Part shown: piece after piece, positions 1 to 9,335 of the stretch | Layout of the letters: each line of letters starts with the position of its first letter | Position numbering within the stretch: the first letter of the stretch is position 1 | Assembly (NCBI GenBank): GCA_049644285.1 | Contig: JBARRP010000064.1 | Coordinates: forward strand, 42,381-106,380 | Length of the DNA stretch: 64,000 bases | Direction: 5' to 3' | DNA from: CAVRXT01 sp049644285 | GTDB lineage: Bacteria > Acidobacteriota > Terriglobia > Acidiferrales > UBA7541 | Made by a program: the position numbers and the translations under genes | Notes under the pieces: model-generated | What the model saw: the letters and a program-made list of their open reading frames with translations, nothing else | What the model was told of the DNA's origin: nothing | Database searches by the model: none

Positions 1-295
1 AGTAAACGCGCGCGGGCCGTGCCCAGTAGATGGCGCCAAGGCACATGGGGCATGGTTCGCAGGTGGTGTAAATCTCACAACCGGTCAGCTCGAAATGGCC
101 CAACTGCTTGCAAGCGTCGCGGATGGCAACGATTTCGGCATGGGCAGTCGGGTCGTTGATGCAGGTGACCCGATTCGTGCCCTCGGCGATGATTTTTCCG
201 TCCTTGACGATGACGGTGGCGAAGGGCCCGCCTGTTCCGGATCGAACATTGTTGAGTGATAGCTCGATGGCTCTGGCCATGAACGGATTCGACAT
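1..295 (-). CDS. guaD: Guanine deaminase / nucleoside deaminase, partial at window edge
   Basis: This is a zinc-dependent cytidine-deaminase-fold enzyme that would deaminate guanine to xanthine (purine salvage). The visible 98 residues begin at an ATG (295) with MSNPFMARAIELS. They carry the substrate-binding TNDP-like stretch (INDPTAHAE, with the zinc histidine and proton-shuttle glutamate in HAE) and the second zinc motif CEPCPMCLGAIYWARP. The segment after PCPMC is typical of GuaD rather than of tRNA adenosine deaminase TadA, but the C-terminus that would settle this lies outside the window. The coding frame has no stop up to base 1. Confidence 0.85.
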   Translation of the reverse strand, partial: MSNPFMARAIELSLNNVRSGTGGPFATVIVKDGKIIAEGTNRVTCINDPTAHAEIVAIRDACKQLGHFELTGCEIYTTCEPCPMCLGAIYWARPARVY

Positions 296-643
296 GATGG
301 TTGCGCGCCGGGACGTCTCAATCAGCGGGACGCTCGCCGAGGAAGCTGGAGTTTCCGGGCCCTTTTTGGCTCCGGTTGATTCTACCCCAGCATCGCGGAA
401 AGGCGAGAGATCGAGCGGGGGCTTTAAGCGCCTCAGCGGGCGGAAGCCGCACTGATATTGCGTCGCTTACGGCACGATCAAGGAAAAAGCCGATCCCTCG
501 CTCCGATCGAGTCCACCGGACCCCAGAAATCGGACGTGACAGAGAAAGTACTTTAGCCGCGAGAGCGCATGCCATGAGTGAGTGGCAAGAGCAGGAGAAC
601 TGTTCCGGGAAGGTGCAGAGTGGCACGCCGCGTGCCAAGTTGA
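296..643. other. Non-coding stretch
   Basis: I see no convincing coding frame in these roughly 350 bases on either strand. They separate the guaD start from the remnant phosphatase. The upstream part presumably holds the guaD promoter. The downstream part may be the degraded 5' half of the phosphatase gene, but no recognisable sensor or linker residues remain. Confidence 0.4.
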
Positions 644-1268
644 ACCGACGAGGTGGGAGGAGACTTCCTCGACTATTTTGAGCTGCCGAAGGGATGTCTG
701 GGGTTGTATGTGGGGGATGTTGTCGGAAAGGGGTTAGCGGCCGCGATGTACGCTGCCTTGGCGCAGGGCACGTTGCGGGGCATCCATAAGAATGACCAAA
801 GGCCCGTCGACGTGCTCGAGCTGTTCAACCGCCGATTGCGAGTCCGCGCCGTGCCCCGCCGTTACTGCGCCGCTCAATATGCGGTGTTTGATCCGGCCAC
901 GCTCGAGCTGCGATTTTCGAATGCGGGTCTTCCCCTCCCGCTTCATTATTCGCTGAGTGATTGTTCTGCAGTCGGGAGCAGGCGGGTTGCCATCTGGGCT
1001 CTTCGATGGCGTGCGCTACGACGAGCACTGCGCACAACTCGCACCGGGTGATGTCGTGCTCTTCGCCACCGATGGCCTTCATGAGATGAACAACGCCGAG
1101 GGCGAGTTCTACGGCGCCTCTCGAGTGATGCAGTTGCGCCGAGGTCGCGGCCCGGTATCTGCGGAAGAAGTGCTGGATGGGCTGTTCGCGGACATGAGTG
1201 AGTTTGCCGCTGGCCGGCCGCATCTGGATGACGTGACTGCCGTCGCGCTCCTCGTGCCGCCCCGCTGA
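644..1268 (+). pseudogene. Truncated and frameshifted SpoIIE/RsbU-type PP2C phosphatase
   Basis: The first frame (from about 644) encodes the catalytic core starting VGGDFLDYFELP, with GDVVGKGLAAAMYAA, which contains metal-binding aspartates typical of SpoIIE/RsbU phosphatases. After SNAGLPLPLHYS (about 947) the homology continues in the next frame as GGLPSGLFDGVRYDE, VLFATDGLHEMNN and HLDDVTAVAL, ending at 1268. One extra base near 955-962 would explain the shift. The usual N-terminal sensor (GAF, PAS or HAMP) is absent, because an in-frame stop lies just before 644. It is therefore both 5'-truncated and frameshifted. Intact members dephosphorylate anti-sigma-factor antagonists. Confidence 0.75.
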
Positions 1269-1278
1269 CGTTCGCGCG

Positions 1279-4200
1279 CTATCGAGCCGCCGCCTCGCCT
1301 GCCGCCTCCGCTGCGAGAATAATCGGCGGGATATTTGCTTTGCGCATGAGGTCGTTCAGCGCCGCGACGTCCTTCTCCTGAATCTCGTTCCACTTTGTGA
1401 TCTGCTCGTTCACTTGGCCTTCGAGAATCTTGGCCAACTCATAGTCCTGTTGCGTCGGAGCCGCATCGGCGCTGTCCACCGCGTTCTGGAGGTAGCCCAG
1501 CTTGCTATTGAGCTTGGTGGGATAGTTGAGCATGTCTTCGGAGGCGCTAGCCTTGGGCTCGATGAGCTCTTCTTCTATGGCAGTGACGCTTTTTTCCAAG
1601 TCTGCCGTGGCGCCGAGAACGCTTTTCGCCGCCGGATTCCTGGCCAAGCGCTTCCGGAGCGCCCCGAGTTGCGCGCGGAGATCACGAATCCCGAGAACCG
1701 CGGCGTGATCCTGGTCGAGCAGATCACGCAGCTCGTTCACCAACTCAAACTGCTTCGCGAGGTCCGCCTCGGAGGCCTTCACGCGGAGGTCAGACTTGAT
1801 CTCGAGCGGCTGGGAGTACGATTTCCCGGCCGCAGTCAGCTTGACTTGATACTCGCCCGGAAGCGCCAAGGGCGCCAGGGGCTCGCCTTCGTCGTAGATG
1901 CCGCCAGGAATTTCCCGCGGCTTCTCGTAGCGCAAGTCCCAGGCAAAACGGTTCAGGGCCGCATCGGCGGGAATTAATTCAGCGCCGGGTTGCACCTCAT
2001 CCTCTTCCGACGTTGATTCCTCGGCAGGCTCTTTCTTTGAGCGATTTGAGAACTTGCGGATGGTCCTCCCGGACTTGTCCAGTATCTCCAGCGTGATTTC
2101 TTCCTTCTCCTTGGGCGCCGATTTCAAGCTGTAATAAATGATCGCGCCGCCCGGTGGATTTTGACCAACCAAGGGCAGCAAGCGGTCAGGAACCTGCCCG
2201 CCAACGCGAAAGCGAATCGCGGGACGCGGTTTGTAGAGGAAAGTAGCCGATTGAGCTGCGGCGTTCGGGTCGAGCTGGCGCAGAGGCGAAATGTCGTCGA
2301 GAATCCAGAAAGCCCGGCCATGAGTGGCGACGATCAAGTCGCCATTCTTCACCGCGAGATCGTGCACCGGCGTCACCGGCAGGTTCAGTTGCAGCGGCTT
2401 CCAGCGAGCGCCGTCATCGAACGAAACATACACTCCTGTTTCAGTGCCTGCAAAGAGCAACCCTTTGCGCTCGGGATCTTCCCGCACCGCGTGCACGTAG
2501 GAACCATCCCGAATGCCATCGGCGATCTTGGTCCACGTCTTTCCAAAATCGTGCGTTTTAAAAATATAGGGACCGAAATCATCGAGCTTGTGACAATCCA
2601 CCGCAGCGTAGGCGGTTCCAGCGTCGACCGAGGAAGCCTCGATCAGACTCACCATGCCCCATTCCGGCATCCCCTTTGGGGTCACATTCGTCCAGTTCTG
2701 TCCGCCATCGCGCGTGAGTTGAATCAGTCCATCATCGGTGCCTGCCCAAATCAGATCCTTCTGCACCGGCGATTCGGCGACAGTGAAGATTAAGTCGTAG
2801 AACTCGACGCTGGCGTTGTCTTTCGTGATCGGACCACCGGAGGATTGCTGCTTGCTTTTGTCATTGCGGGTCAGATCGGGGCTGATCTCGGTCCAGCTCA
2901 TTCCAGCGTTTGTGGATTTGAAGAGCACCTGGCTCGCGAAATAGAGCACCTTCGGATCGTGGGCTGATATCACGATCGGCGTCGTCCAGGTATGGCGGTA
3001 TTTCAATCCCGCCGCACCATAGCCATCCGGGTCGTCCGGCCACGGCGAAATCATTTGCGACTGTCCGGTGCGCTTGTCGAAGCGGGTAAGGTACCCGAAG
3101 TAGGATCCGGCGTAGACGATATCCGGATCGGTAGGGTCGGGAACGATGTAGCCGCTTTCGCCGCCGCCGACTGCGAACCATTCGGGGCGGTCAATCCCCG
3201 CACGGAGGGAAGCGCTGGCAATGGCAATCGTGGAACTATCCTGCTGAGCGCCGTAAAGATCATAGGGGAAACGGTTATCGACGGCCACGTGGTAGAACTG
3301 CGCCGTCGGCTGATTCATCTCCGAAGACCACGTCTTGCCGCCGTCGGTCGTGATGGTCGCGCCGCCGTCGTTCGCGTTGATCATGCGGTCGGGATTCGTG
3401 GGATCAATCCACAGGAAATGGTGATCACCATGCGAGCCGGGGATGCGGGTGAATTTCTGCCCCCCGTCGGTCGAGCGATACAGGCTCGTGTTCAGGACGT
3501 ACACGCTATCGGCGCTTTTCGGATCAGCGAAGACATGGGTGAAATACCAGGCGCGCTGACGGAACCGATGGTCATCATTCACGAGCTGCCAGGACTCCCC
3601 GCCATCGTCAGAGCGATAGAGTCCTCCCTTCTCCGCTTCGATTAGCGCATAGATGCGATTCGAGCTCGCGCCGGAAACGGATACGCCGATGCGACCGAGG
3701 ACACCGCTGGGCAGGCCGTGCCCTTCGAGGCGCTTCCACGTCGTTCCGCCATCAATGGCCTTGTAAAGCCCGCTGCCGGGACCGCCGCTCGTCAAGCTCC
3801 ATGGCGTGCGATTGGCTTCCCAAAGCGCGGCGAACAAAATATGCGAGTTCTGCGGGTCGAAGACGATGTCAATTGCGCCCGTCTTCTCATCTTTGTACAG
3901 GACTTTTGCCCAAGTCTTTCCGCCATCGATCGAACGAAACACTCCCCGCTCGGTGTTGGTTCCGTAGGCGTGGCCGAGCGCGGCCACCAAAACAATGTCG
4001 GGATTGTGCGGATCCACGATAAGAGCGCCGATATGACGCGTATCCTTCAGCCCGACGTTGCTCCAAGTCTTCCCGCCATCCACCGACTTGTACACACCGT
4101 CGCCGTAAGAAATATTGCCGCGGATACAAGCCTCGCCCGTGCCGGCGTAAATGACGTTCGGGTCTGATTCCGCAACGCCGATGCTTCCGATGGACGATAC

Positions 4201-4476
4201 GCTTTCCTTTTCGAAGATGGGCGTCCAGGTCAGGCCAGCATTGACCGTCTTCCACACGCCGCCCGAGACGGCGCCAAAGTAGTACACATTCGGATTACCA
4301 GGAATGCCGACGGCGGTGATGGAGCGGCCCCCGCGGAAGGGGCCGATCAAGCGCCATTCCAGGCCCCGCATCCGATTCGGATCCAACTCCTGCGCGCGAA
4401 GAGCGACGGGCAACAACCGGACGGTGACAAGCGCAACACAACTCAAGAGTGCGCCAGCGAGACGGTTCTGCATCAT
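1279..4476 (-). CDS. Secreted VPS10/sortilin-like BNR-repeat beta-propeller protein
   Basis: About 1065 residues. The start at 4476 (ATG ATG) is chosen because GGAGG lies about 10 bases upstream and a signal peptide follows (hydrophobic LAGALLSCVALVTVRLLPVALRAQ). Longer in-frame starts lack this arrangement. The body holds many Asp-box/BNR repeats of the form SxDGGxTW (for example SVDGGKTW, SIDGGKTW, SDDGGESW, TTDGGKTW), typical of sortilin/VPS10-like propellers often annotated as glycosyl hydrolases. The last 350 residues form a beta-rich domain followed by a helical, charged region. Such proteins are abundant in Acidobacteria. The substrate is unknown, and hydrolase activity should not be assumed because no catalytic acids are assignable. 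Confidence 0.8.
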   Translation of the reverse strand: MMQNRLAGALLSCVALVTVRLLPVALRAQELDPNRMRGLEWRLIGPFRGGRSITAVGIPGNPNVYYFGAVSGGVWKTVNAGLTWTPIFEKESVSSIGSIGVAESDPNVIYAGTGEACIRGNISYGDGVYKSVDGGKTWSNVGLKDTRHIGALIVDPHNPDIVLVAALGHAYGTNTERGVFRSIDGGKTWAKVLYKDEKTGAIDIVFDPQNSHILFAALWEANRTPWSLTSGGPGSGLYKAIDGGTTWKRLEGHGLPSGVLGRIGVSVSGASSNRIYALIEAEKGGLYRSDDGGESWQLVNDDHRFRQRAWYFTHVFADPKSADSVYVLNTSLYRSTDGGQKFTRIPGSHGDHHFLWIDPTNPDRMINANDGGATITTDGGKTWSSEMNQPTAQFYHVAVDNRFPYDLYGAQQDSSTIAIASASLRAGIDRPEWFAVGGGESGYIVPDPTDPDIVYAGSYFGYLTRFDKRTGQSQMISPWPDDPDGYGAAGLKYRHTWTTPIVISAHDPKVLYFASQVLFKSTNAGMSWTEISPDLTRNDKSKQQSSGGPITKDNASVEFYDLIFTVAESPVQKDLIWAGTDDGLIQLTRDGGQNWTNVTPKGMPEWGMVSLIEASSVDAGTAYAAVDCHKLDDFGPYIFKTHDFGKTWTKIADGIRDGSYVHAVREDPERKGLLFAGTETGVYVSFDDGARWKPLQLNLPVTPVHDLAVKNGDLIVATHGRAFWILDDISPLRQLDPNAAAQSATFLYKPRPAIRFRVGGQVPDRLLPLVGQNPPGGAIIYYSLKSAPKEKEEITLEILDKSGRTIRKFSNRSKKEPAEESTSEEDEVQPGAELIPADAALNRFAWDLRYEKPREIPGGIYDEGEPLAPLALPGEYQVKLTAAGKSYSQPLEIKSDLRVKASEADLAKQFELVNELRDLLDQDHAAVLGIRDLRAQLGALRKRLARNPAAKSVLGATADLEKSVTAIEEELIEPKASASEDMLNYPTKLNSKLGYLQNAVDSADAAPTQQDYELAKILEGQVNEQITKWNEIQEKDVAALNDLMRKANIPPIILAAEAAGEAAAR

Positions 4477-4528
4477 GCCATTGCAACCTCCGAGCAAAAT
4501 GCAACCGCGCATCGTACTTTCTGGCGTT

Positions 4529-5722
4529 TCAAAAATAAAGGGATTCTTCGGGGCGAGCGAAGCACGGGCTATTCGGGAGCAGCCGTCGCAAACCGCCGGA
4601 AACTCCGATGAGATGCGAAAACAATGCGGGGAAAGATTTAAGAAAGGCGAGGGAGTGCGCCGCCAAACGTGGATGCTGCGCGAGCCACAACACGAACTGA
4701 GTAAGTCGCCGGTAATCTCTCAGCAGCGCTCTGCGGTGTCTTTCAAACGTCCACAGCCACGCGTCTGCGTCGGCGAAGCTGCGAGCGGTGTATTTCGCAA
4801 GCAATTCAGCCGAGAGGAGTGCCTGCGTCATTCCACCCCCGGTGATGGGATCCATGAAGCCAGCAGCGTCGCCAAGCAAGATCACACCAGGCGCCACGCC
4901 GCAGCGCGCGTGCCCAGCCAAGGGGCAAGCGCCGAGCAGGGGAGTCAACTGCTCGGCACCCTCCAAGCGGGCAACCATCTCTGGCTGAGACTGCAACCAC
5001 CGCGGGAAAACGCGCCCCAACGGCTCATCAACGGTCTTCGCATCGGCTAAGCCCGCGACCAATACCTCCCCATCCGGCAGCGGAGTCACGAACAGATCGT
5101 AGCCGCGTCCAAAATAGACATCGACCCAGGGCGGCTGCCTCTTCCCAGGCGCCAGACGAAAGTGGGTACGAATCCCAACGCGCTTCCGGCGCGATGGAAC
5201 GCTCAGTCCGAGGAAATTGCGGATGCGGGAGTGGGCCCCATCGGCTGCGATGACAAGCGGCGCACGGAACGGCTCGCCTTCCACCATCAGGCCGGTCACG
5301 CGCCCACCCTTAAGAAGCGGCGCATCCACCCGAGCGCCGACGTGGGCTGTAACTCCCGGCAAGCTTGCTGCCGCCCGGAAAAGAATGCTATCGAGAACGC
5401 GTCGGCGTTGGCCGCGGCCCACTGCCGGTAGTCCGCCGATTTTCGGAAATCTTCCTTCGGCAATTTGATCGCTGAAATGGTAGCGCACGCCGAGGAACGG
5501 TTCGCCACCGACGGCTTCCGCCACTCCAAGGCGCTCGAGAACGCTCACTCCCGCCGGCATCAGCCCTTCACCGCAGGGTTTCTCTCTCGGAAACCGGCCC
5601 GACTCGAAAATTTCGACACGAAGCCCCTGGCGCGCCAGCAAAATTGCCAGCGCCGAGCCAGCGATTCCACCCCCTGCGATGAGAACGTCAGGCACTCTTA
5701 CATTGGACAACGAGGGCACCAT
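4529..5722 (-). CDS. FAD-dependent oxidoreductase, geranylgeranyl-reductase/aromatic hydroxylase type (SrsC-like role)
   Basis: 397 residues. The N-terminus carries the Rossmann FAD-binding motif GGGIAGSALAILLARQG. Residues FPREKPCGEGLMP are typical of the geranylgeranyl reductase/PHBH flavoprotein group. The conserved GDAAGFMDPITGGGM near residue 275 contacts the FAD pyrophosphate. It lies 33 bases downstream of the methyltransferase and on the same strand as the type III PKS, the same gene set as the Streptomyces srsABC phenolic-lipid operon, where the flavoprotein hydroxylates an alkylresorcinol ring. I infer a similar tailoring role. Reduction of a polyprenyl chain is the main alternative. 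Confidence 0.75.
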   Translation of the reverse strand: MVPSLSNVRVPDVLIAGGGIAGSALAILLARQGLRVEIFESGRFPREKPCGEGLMPAGVSVLERLGVAEAVGGEPFLGVRYHFSDQIAEGRFPKIGGLPAVGRGQRRRVLDSILFRAAASLPGVTAHVGARVDAPLLKGGRVTGLMVEGEPFRAPLVIAADGAHSRIRNFLGLSVPSRRKRVGIRTHFRLAPGKRQPPWVDVYFGRGYDLFVTPLPDGEVLVAGLADAKTVDEPLGRVFPRWLQSQPEMVARLEGAEQLTPLLGACPLAGHARCGVAPGVILLGDAAGFMDPITGGGMTQALLSAELLAKYTARSFADADAWLWTFERHRRALLRDYRRLTQFVLWLAQHPRLAAHSLAFLKSFPALFSHLIGVSGGLRRLLPNSPCFARPEESLYF

Positions 5723-5755
5723 GAAAGTTGCAAACTTGCAGTCTTCTTGACGAAG

Positions 5756-6322
5756 TCAGAAGAGTTTGGGCAGAAAGCGCGGCTTGAAGCTCATTAGCGA
5801 CCGGTAGGTGGGGCTCGATTCGAGGACTGCTTCCTCAACTTCCAGCCGGCGATGGAGAACCCAAAGATTAGCGATGGTTCCGCAAACGGCTGTAATCCAA
5901 GCGCTGTAAATCAATGGCAGGGACAACAGCTCGAGAAACACTGCGACATAGTTTGGGTGACGCACCCAGCGGTAAGGACCGCTGGTCACAACGCCGAGAC
6001 GCGCGGAGTCCATCACTTGAACATTCCAATGTTCGGATAAAGTGTGGATTACCCACCAACGCAGCGCGTTCGCGAACAGGAACACGGCCCCCATTGCCAG
6101 TGCCACACCTGGAATGAAAGGCCGGTGCAACAGCCATACTTCCGCAGCCGATGAAACCAGCACCCCGGCATGCAACGTGACCATCCAGCGAAAGTGCGGC
6201 TCGTTTACCCGTGTCACACCCTGGCCCGCAAGCCTCCGCTGATTGCGGGCTGAGATCCTGATTTCAAGCAACCGCCCGAGTCCCACAACCGCCAGGAGAA
6301 TGAAATAAGCGCCGCGGCTCAT
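5756..6322 (-). CDS. Isoprenylcysteine carboxyl methyltransferase-like membrane methyltransferase (SrsB/BpsB-like)
   Basis: 188 residues from an ATG at 6322 that overlaps the PKS stop as ATGA, which makes this the preferred start. The upstream ATG at 6328 is also possible. The protein has several membrane helices (AYFILLAVVGLGRLLEI, VALAMGAVFLFANALRWW) and the ICMT-family SAM-binding signature GPYRWVRHPNYVAVFLELL. It ends with EEAVLESSPTYRSLM. In Streptomyces and Bacillus, relatives encoded next to type III PKSs O-methylate alkylresorcinols or alkylpyrones. The translational coupling to the PKS supports that role here. Confidence 0.82.
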   Translation of the reverse strand: MSRGAYFILLAVVGLGRLLEIRISARNQRRLAGQGVTRVNEPHFRWMVTLHAGVLVSSAAEVWLLHRPFIPGVALAMGAVFLFANALRWWVIHTLSEHWNVQVMDSARLGVVTSGPYRWVRHPNYVAVFLELLSLPLIYSAWITAVCGTIANLWVLHRRLEVEEAVLESSPTYRSLMSFKPRFLPKLF

Positions 6323-7404
6323 CCCCATCTCAACAAAATTTGCTCGGCACTGAATCCGGGCCCGAAGGCAGCGAGCAGTCCGTAGCTGCCGGCTCCGACG
6401 TCCTGTTTCTCCAGCCACTCATGGAGCACGAAGAGAACGGAGGCGCTCGAAAGATTACCGTATTGGCGCAGAACATCCCAGGACGGCTGCGTCTGGCAGC
6501 GGCAGAGGCCAAGTTCCTCTTCGATGAAACTAAGAAGCTTCTGTCCGCCGGGATGCAGGACAAACGCGGGAATGTCCGCGCGTGTCAGATGGCTCCGCCG
6601 GAGATAACCGTCCACCAACTCCTTGATCTGATTCCGAATGAGCTCCGGCACATCCTTGGAAAGCACGATGTGAAATCCACAGTCGCGCAAGTCGAACCCC
6701 ATTGCATCGAGCGAATTCGGAAATAAATAGGTTGCTGTATCCAGAATTTCCGGCCCGGAAGCCGGCCGACCGGTCACAACGGTTGCTGCCGCGCCGTCTC
6801 CGAACAGCACGCTTGAGATCAGGTTTGCCTGCGATATATCTCGCCGCTGGAACGTCAGGCTGGGCAACTCGACGGCAACCACAAGCACGCTATGATCGGG
6901 AAATGCTCGAATGTGCTCCCAGGCTCGCGCAACCGCTGCCGCGCCGCCCGCGCACCCAAGCTCAGTGATGGGAAGCCGCCGCACGTCGGAACGAAAACCC
7001 ATTTCGTTGATAAGGTGTGCGTCGAGCGAGGGGATCATCACGCCCGTGCATGACACGGTGATGAATAGATCGATGTCTTGGGGTTTCATCCCCGCGCGAC
7101 GCAAGCATTCGCAAGCGACCTGACCTCCGAGACGCACGGCGTGTTCTTGATATTCACGGCTTGTTTGCGTCAGCGATCGCGGCTCGATCGTGTAATCGAG
7201 AGGGAAAATGGTATAGCGCTGCTCGATCTGCGAATTATCCACGACGGCCATCATTCCTTCGAGGCGGCTGTTCTCGAGCGAGAAAACACGGTTCAGGTAT
7301 GTCTTTACCTGTTCCCTCCCGAGAATATAAGGGGGCACCGCCGTCGAAGTCGCCGCGATTCGGATTGCTGTACCGTTGTGTTTCGATGGCTCAACTAGAG
7401 TCAT
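6319..7404 (-). CDS. Type III polyketide synthase (chalcone/alkylresorcinol/alkylpyrone synthase family)
   Basis: 361 residues, the normal length for bacterial type III PKSs. The catalytic Cys is visible near residue 119 (ITVSCTGVMIPSLD), the His in FVLHPGGQKLL and the Asn in YGNLSSASVLFVLHEWL. GFGPGFSAE-like C-terminal residues are present as AAFGPGFSAEQ. The enzyme would extend a fatty acyl starter with malonyl-CoA to give alkylpyrones or alkylresorcinols. It is first in the minus-strand operon, followed by the methyltransferase and flavoprotein, and faces an ACP-KAS pair across about 350 bases. The product class is inferred from this neighbourhood. Confidence 0.9.
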   Translation of the reverse strand: MTLVEPSKHNGTAIRIAATSTAVPPYILGREQVKTYLNRVFSLENSRLEGMMAVVDNSQIEQRYTIFPLDYTIEPRSLTQTSREYQEHAVRLGGQVACECLRRAGMKPQDIDLFITVSCTGVMIPSLDAHLINEMGFRSDVRRLPITELGCAGGAAAVARAWEHIRAFPDHSVLVVAVELPSLTFQRRDISQANLISSVLFGDGAAATVVTGRPASGPEILDTATYLFPNSLDAMGFDLRDCGFHIVLSKDVPELIRNQIKELVDGYLRRSHLTRADIPAFVLHPGGQKLLSFIEEELGLCRCQTQPSWDVLRQYGNLSSASVLFVLHEWLEKQDVGAGSYGLLAAFGPGFSAEQILLRWG

Positions 7405-7754
7405 TGAGGGTTGCGGCTCTGCCCCTTTTGCTCGCCGTGGGGTTCGGGCTTATGTCCGTGCTCTTGGCTACGATTGGGCGCAAGCAGACCTTTCGGGTCG
7501 CAGCCACAAGGGCACCGGGCCGCAGCATTGTCTCTCCAATTCCCGCGTGTGTCGACCGTTTCCTCCAGCCCAGGTGGATGGTCACTCCCGGATGTGAAGC
7601 CGTCTTCCGAGGCTGCTTTTCCGGTACGAAAATTTGCATTTTCCGGCGCATTGGGCTAGGGTTTCCACGGTGAAAGCCGGCGCTCCACCGACGAGAAAGC
7701 CGGTGATGGAAGGTTTGCGAGTGGTTGGGCGTTTCTATGGAGGGAGTCTTTTTG
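7405..7754. other. Divergent intergenic region between PKS operon and ACP-KAS genes
   Basis: This roughly 350-base gap must hold the promoters for both divergent units, but I cannot assign -10/-35 boxes with confidence. A plus-strand frame from an ATG at 7386 to 7673 would encode about 96 residues with one hydrophobic segment (VAALPLLLAVGFGLMSVLLA). It overlaps the PKS start and has no clear ribosome-binding site, so I do not call it a gene. No other structure was noticed. Confidence 0.4.
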
Positions 7755-8036
7755 ATGTCGGACCCGGTAACCGAAAAAATTGTTTCGACCCTGGCGTCGG
7801 TAAAGCGTATCCCTGCGGATAGAATCTCTCTCGATTCCTCCCTACAGGACCTTGGCGTCGATTCCCTCGACACTTTTACGCTTCTTTTCGAACTCGAAAA
7901 TGAATTCCAGATCTCCATCCCGGATGAAGAAGCGAAAGCAATCCGCTCTGTACAAGACATTGTCGAGGGCGTGAAAAAGCTCCTCTCCGCCACCGCTGCG
8001 ACTGCGCCGCTCAACTCACCCAGCTCCGCGGATTAA
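7755..8036 (+). CDS. Acyl carrier protein
   Basis: 93 residues from an ATG at 7755, chosen because GGAGGGA lies about 9 bases upstream. Longer in-frame starts (7725, 7737) lack one. The phosphopantetheine attachment serine is in LGVDSLDTFTLLFELE, within a four-helix acidic ACP of usual size. A short Ala/Ser/Pro tail follows. The KAS II gene starts three bases after the stop, so the two are co-transcribed. Because a housekeeping ACP normally lies in the fab cluster, this one is probably dedicated, perhaps to making or loading the acyl starter for the divergent type III PKS. Confidence 0.88.
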   Translation: MSDPVTEKIVSTLASVKRIPADRISLDSSLQDLGVDSLDTFTLLFELENEFQISIPDEEAKAIRSVQDIVEGVKKLLSATAATAPLNSPSSAD

Positions 8037-8039
8037 GCA

Positions 8040-9260
8040 ATGCCCGCAAGGCGAGTGGCAGTCACCGGCCTGGGCATCATCTGCGCGCTGGGCCACGATG
8101 CCGCCGAGGCGTGGAACACCCTTCGCGAGGGGCGCTCGGCGATCGGGCTCATTCAATCCGTGGACTCAAGCAAGCTGCGATTTCAGAATGGCGCCGAGGT
8201 GCGCGACTACAGCGCGGCTGAGCTCTTCCCGAACGGGCGCGAAGATCACCTCGACCGCTTCGCTCAGTTCGCCGTCATTGCCGCGCGCGAGGCTATTCGA
8301 GATGCCGGCATCGCACTTACTCCGGAGCTGCGGGAGAACACTGCCATCGTGTGCGGCTCCTGCGTCGGCGGACAGTCTTCTCAGGACTCAGGATTCGTTG
8401 ATCTCTATCAGCGGGATCGAGGCCGCGTTCATCCATTAACGATTCCGCGAACGATGGCCAATGCCGGCGCGAGCCACATCTCCATGGAGTTCGGCCTCAC
8501 TGGCCCCGCCTACACCGTGTCCACGGCGTGTTCCTCCTCGAATCATGCCATCGGACAGGCTTTTCAAATGGTGCGCAGCGGCGCCGCCGAGTTGGCGGTG
8601 GCCGGCGGAAGCGAAGCGCCTTTTAGCATGGGGTTGCTCAAGGCCTGGGAGGCGATGCGCGTGATTTCGCCGGATACTTGCCGGCCATTCTCAAAGGATC
8701 GACACGGAATGATCCTGGGCGAGGGGGGAGCAATCCTGGTGCTCGAACGGCTCGAGGCGGCGGAGGCGCGCGGAGCCAAGATTTACGGCGAAATCGTTGG
8801 ATTCGGAATGTCCTCCGACGCGCAGCACTTGACGCAGCCTAGCGTGCAAGGCCCAGTGCGGGCGATGCGCGCGGCCCTGTGCGACGCCGGACTCGCCCCT
8901 GAACGGATTGGTTACATCAATGCCCACGGCACCGGCACACCGGCGAATGACCCCACCGAGACGCGCGCTATCCGCGAAGTCTTTGGGGCACACGCGAATC
9001 GCCTGGCCGTGAGTTCCACGAAATCGATGCACGGCCACGCTCTCGGCGCGGCCGGAGCGGTCGAAGCATTCGCCACTTTGTTCGCGCTTCGCGAGGGGAT
9101 CTTGCCGCCCACGGCAAATTTCACAGAAGCCGATCCGGAATGCGATCTGGACTACATTCCGAATCGCCCGCGCCCCGCGCGCGTCGAATGTGCCCTGTCG
9201 AACTCGTTCGCCTTTGGCGGCCTGAACGCCGTCCTCGCCTTCCGCGCATTCGCCCGCTGA
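8040..9260 (+). CDS. Beta-ketoacyl-ACP synthase II (FabF-type KAS)
   Basis: 406 residues with the complete thiolase-fold KAS triad: Cys in TVSTACSSSNHAIG, His in INAHGTGTPANDP and His in SSTKSMHGHALGAAG, with the usual C-terminal SNSFAFGGLNA. It would condense malonyl-ACP with acyl-ACP to lengthen fatty acyl chains. It follows the ACP gene by three bases, and together they look like a specialised chain-building pair. It could be a fabF duplicate serving general fatty acid synthesis. Position opposite the PKS operon favours a role in supplying the long acyl chain of the phenolic lipid. Confidence 0.88.
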   Translation: MPARRVAVTGLGIICALGHDAAEAWNTLREGRSAIGLIQSVDSSKLRFQNGAEVRDYSAAELFPNGREDHLDRFAQFAVIAAREAIRDAGIALTPELRENTAIVCGSCVGGQSSQDSGFVDLYQRDRGRVHPLTIPRTMANAGASHISMEFGLTGPAYTVSTACSSSNHAIGQAFQMVRSGAAELAVAGGSEAPFSMGLLKAWEAMRVISPDTCRPFSKDRHGMILGEGGAILVLERLEAAEARGAKIYGEIVGFGMSSDAQHLTQPSVQGPVRAMRAALCDAGLAPERIGYINAHGTGTPANDPTETRAIREVFGAHANRLAVSSTKSMHGHALGAAGAVEAFATLFALREGILPPTANFTEADPECDLDYIPNRPRPARVECALSNSFAFGGLNAVLAFRAFAR

Positions 9261-9335
9261 ATTCCTCGTAAGATGAGTCGACGGGAAAGGAGCCGCGAAG
9301 TCTTGGGCCCGGCGCCCGATGCCTTGGATCCGGCT

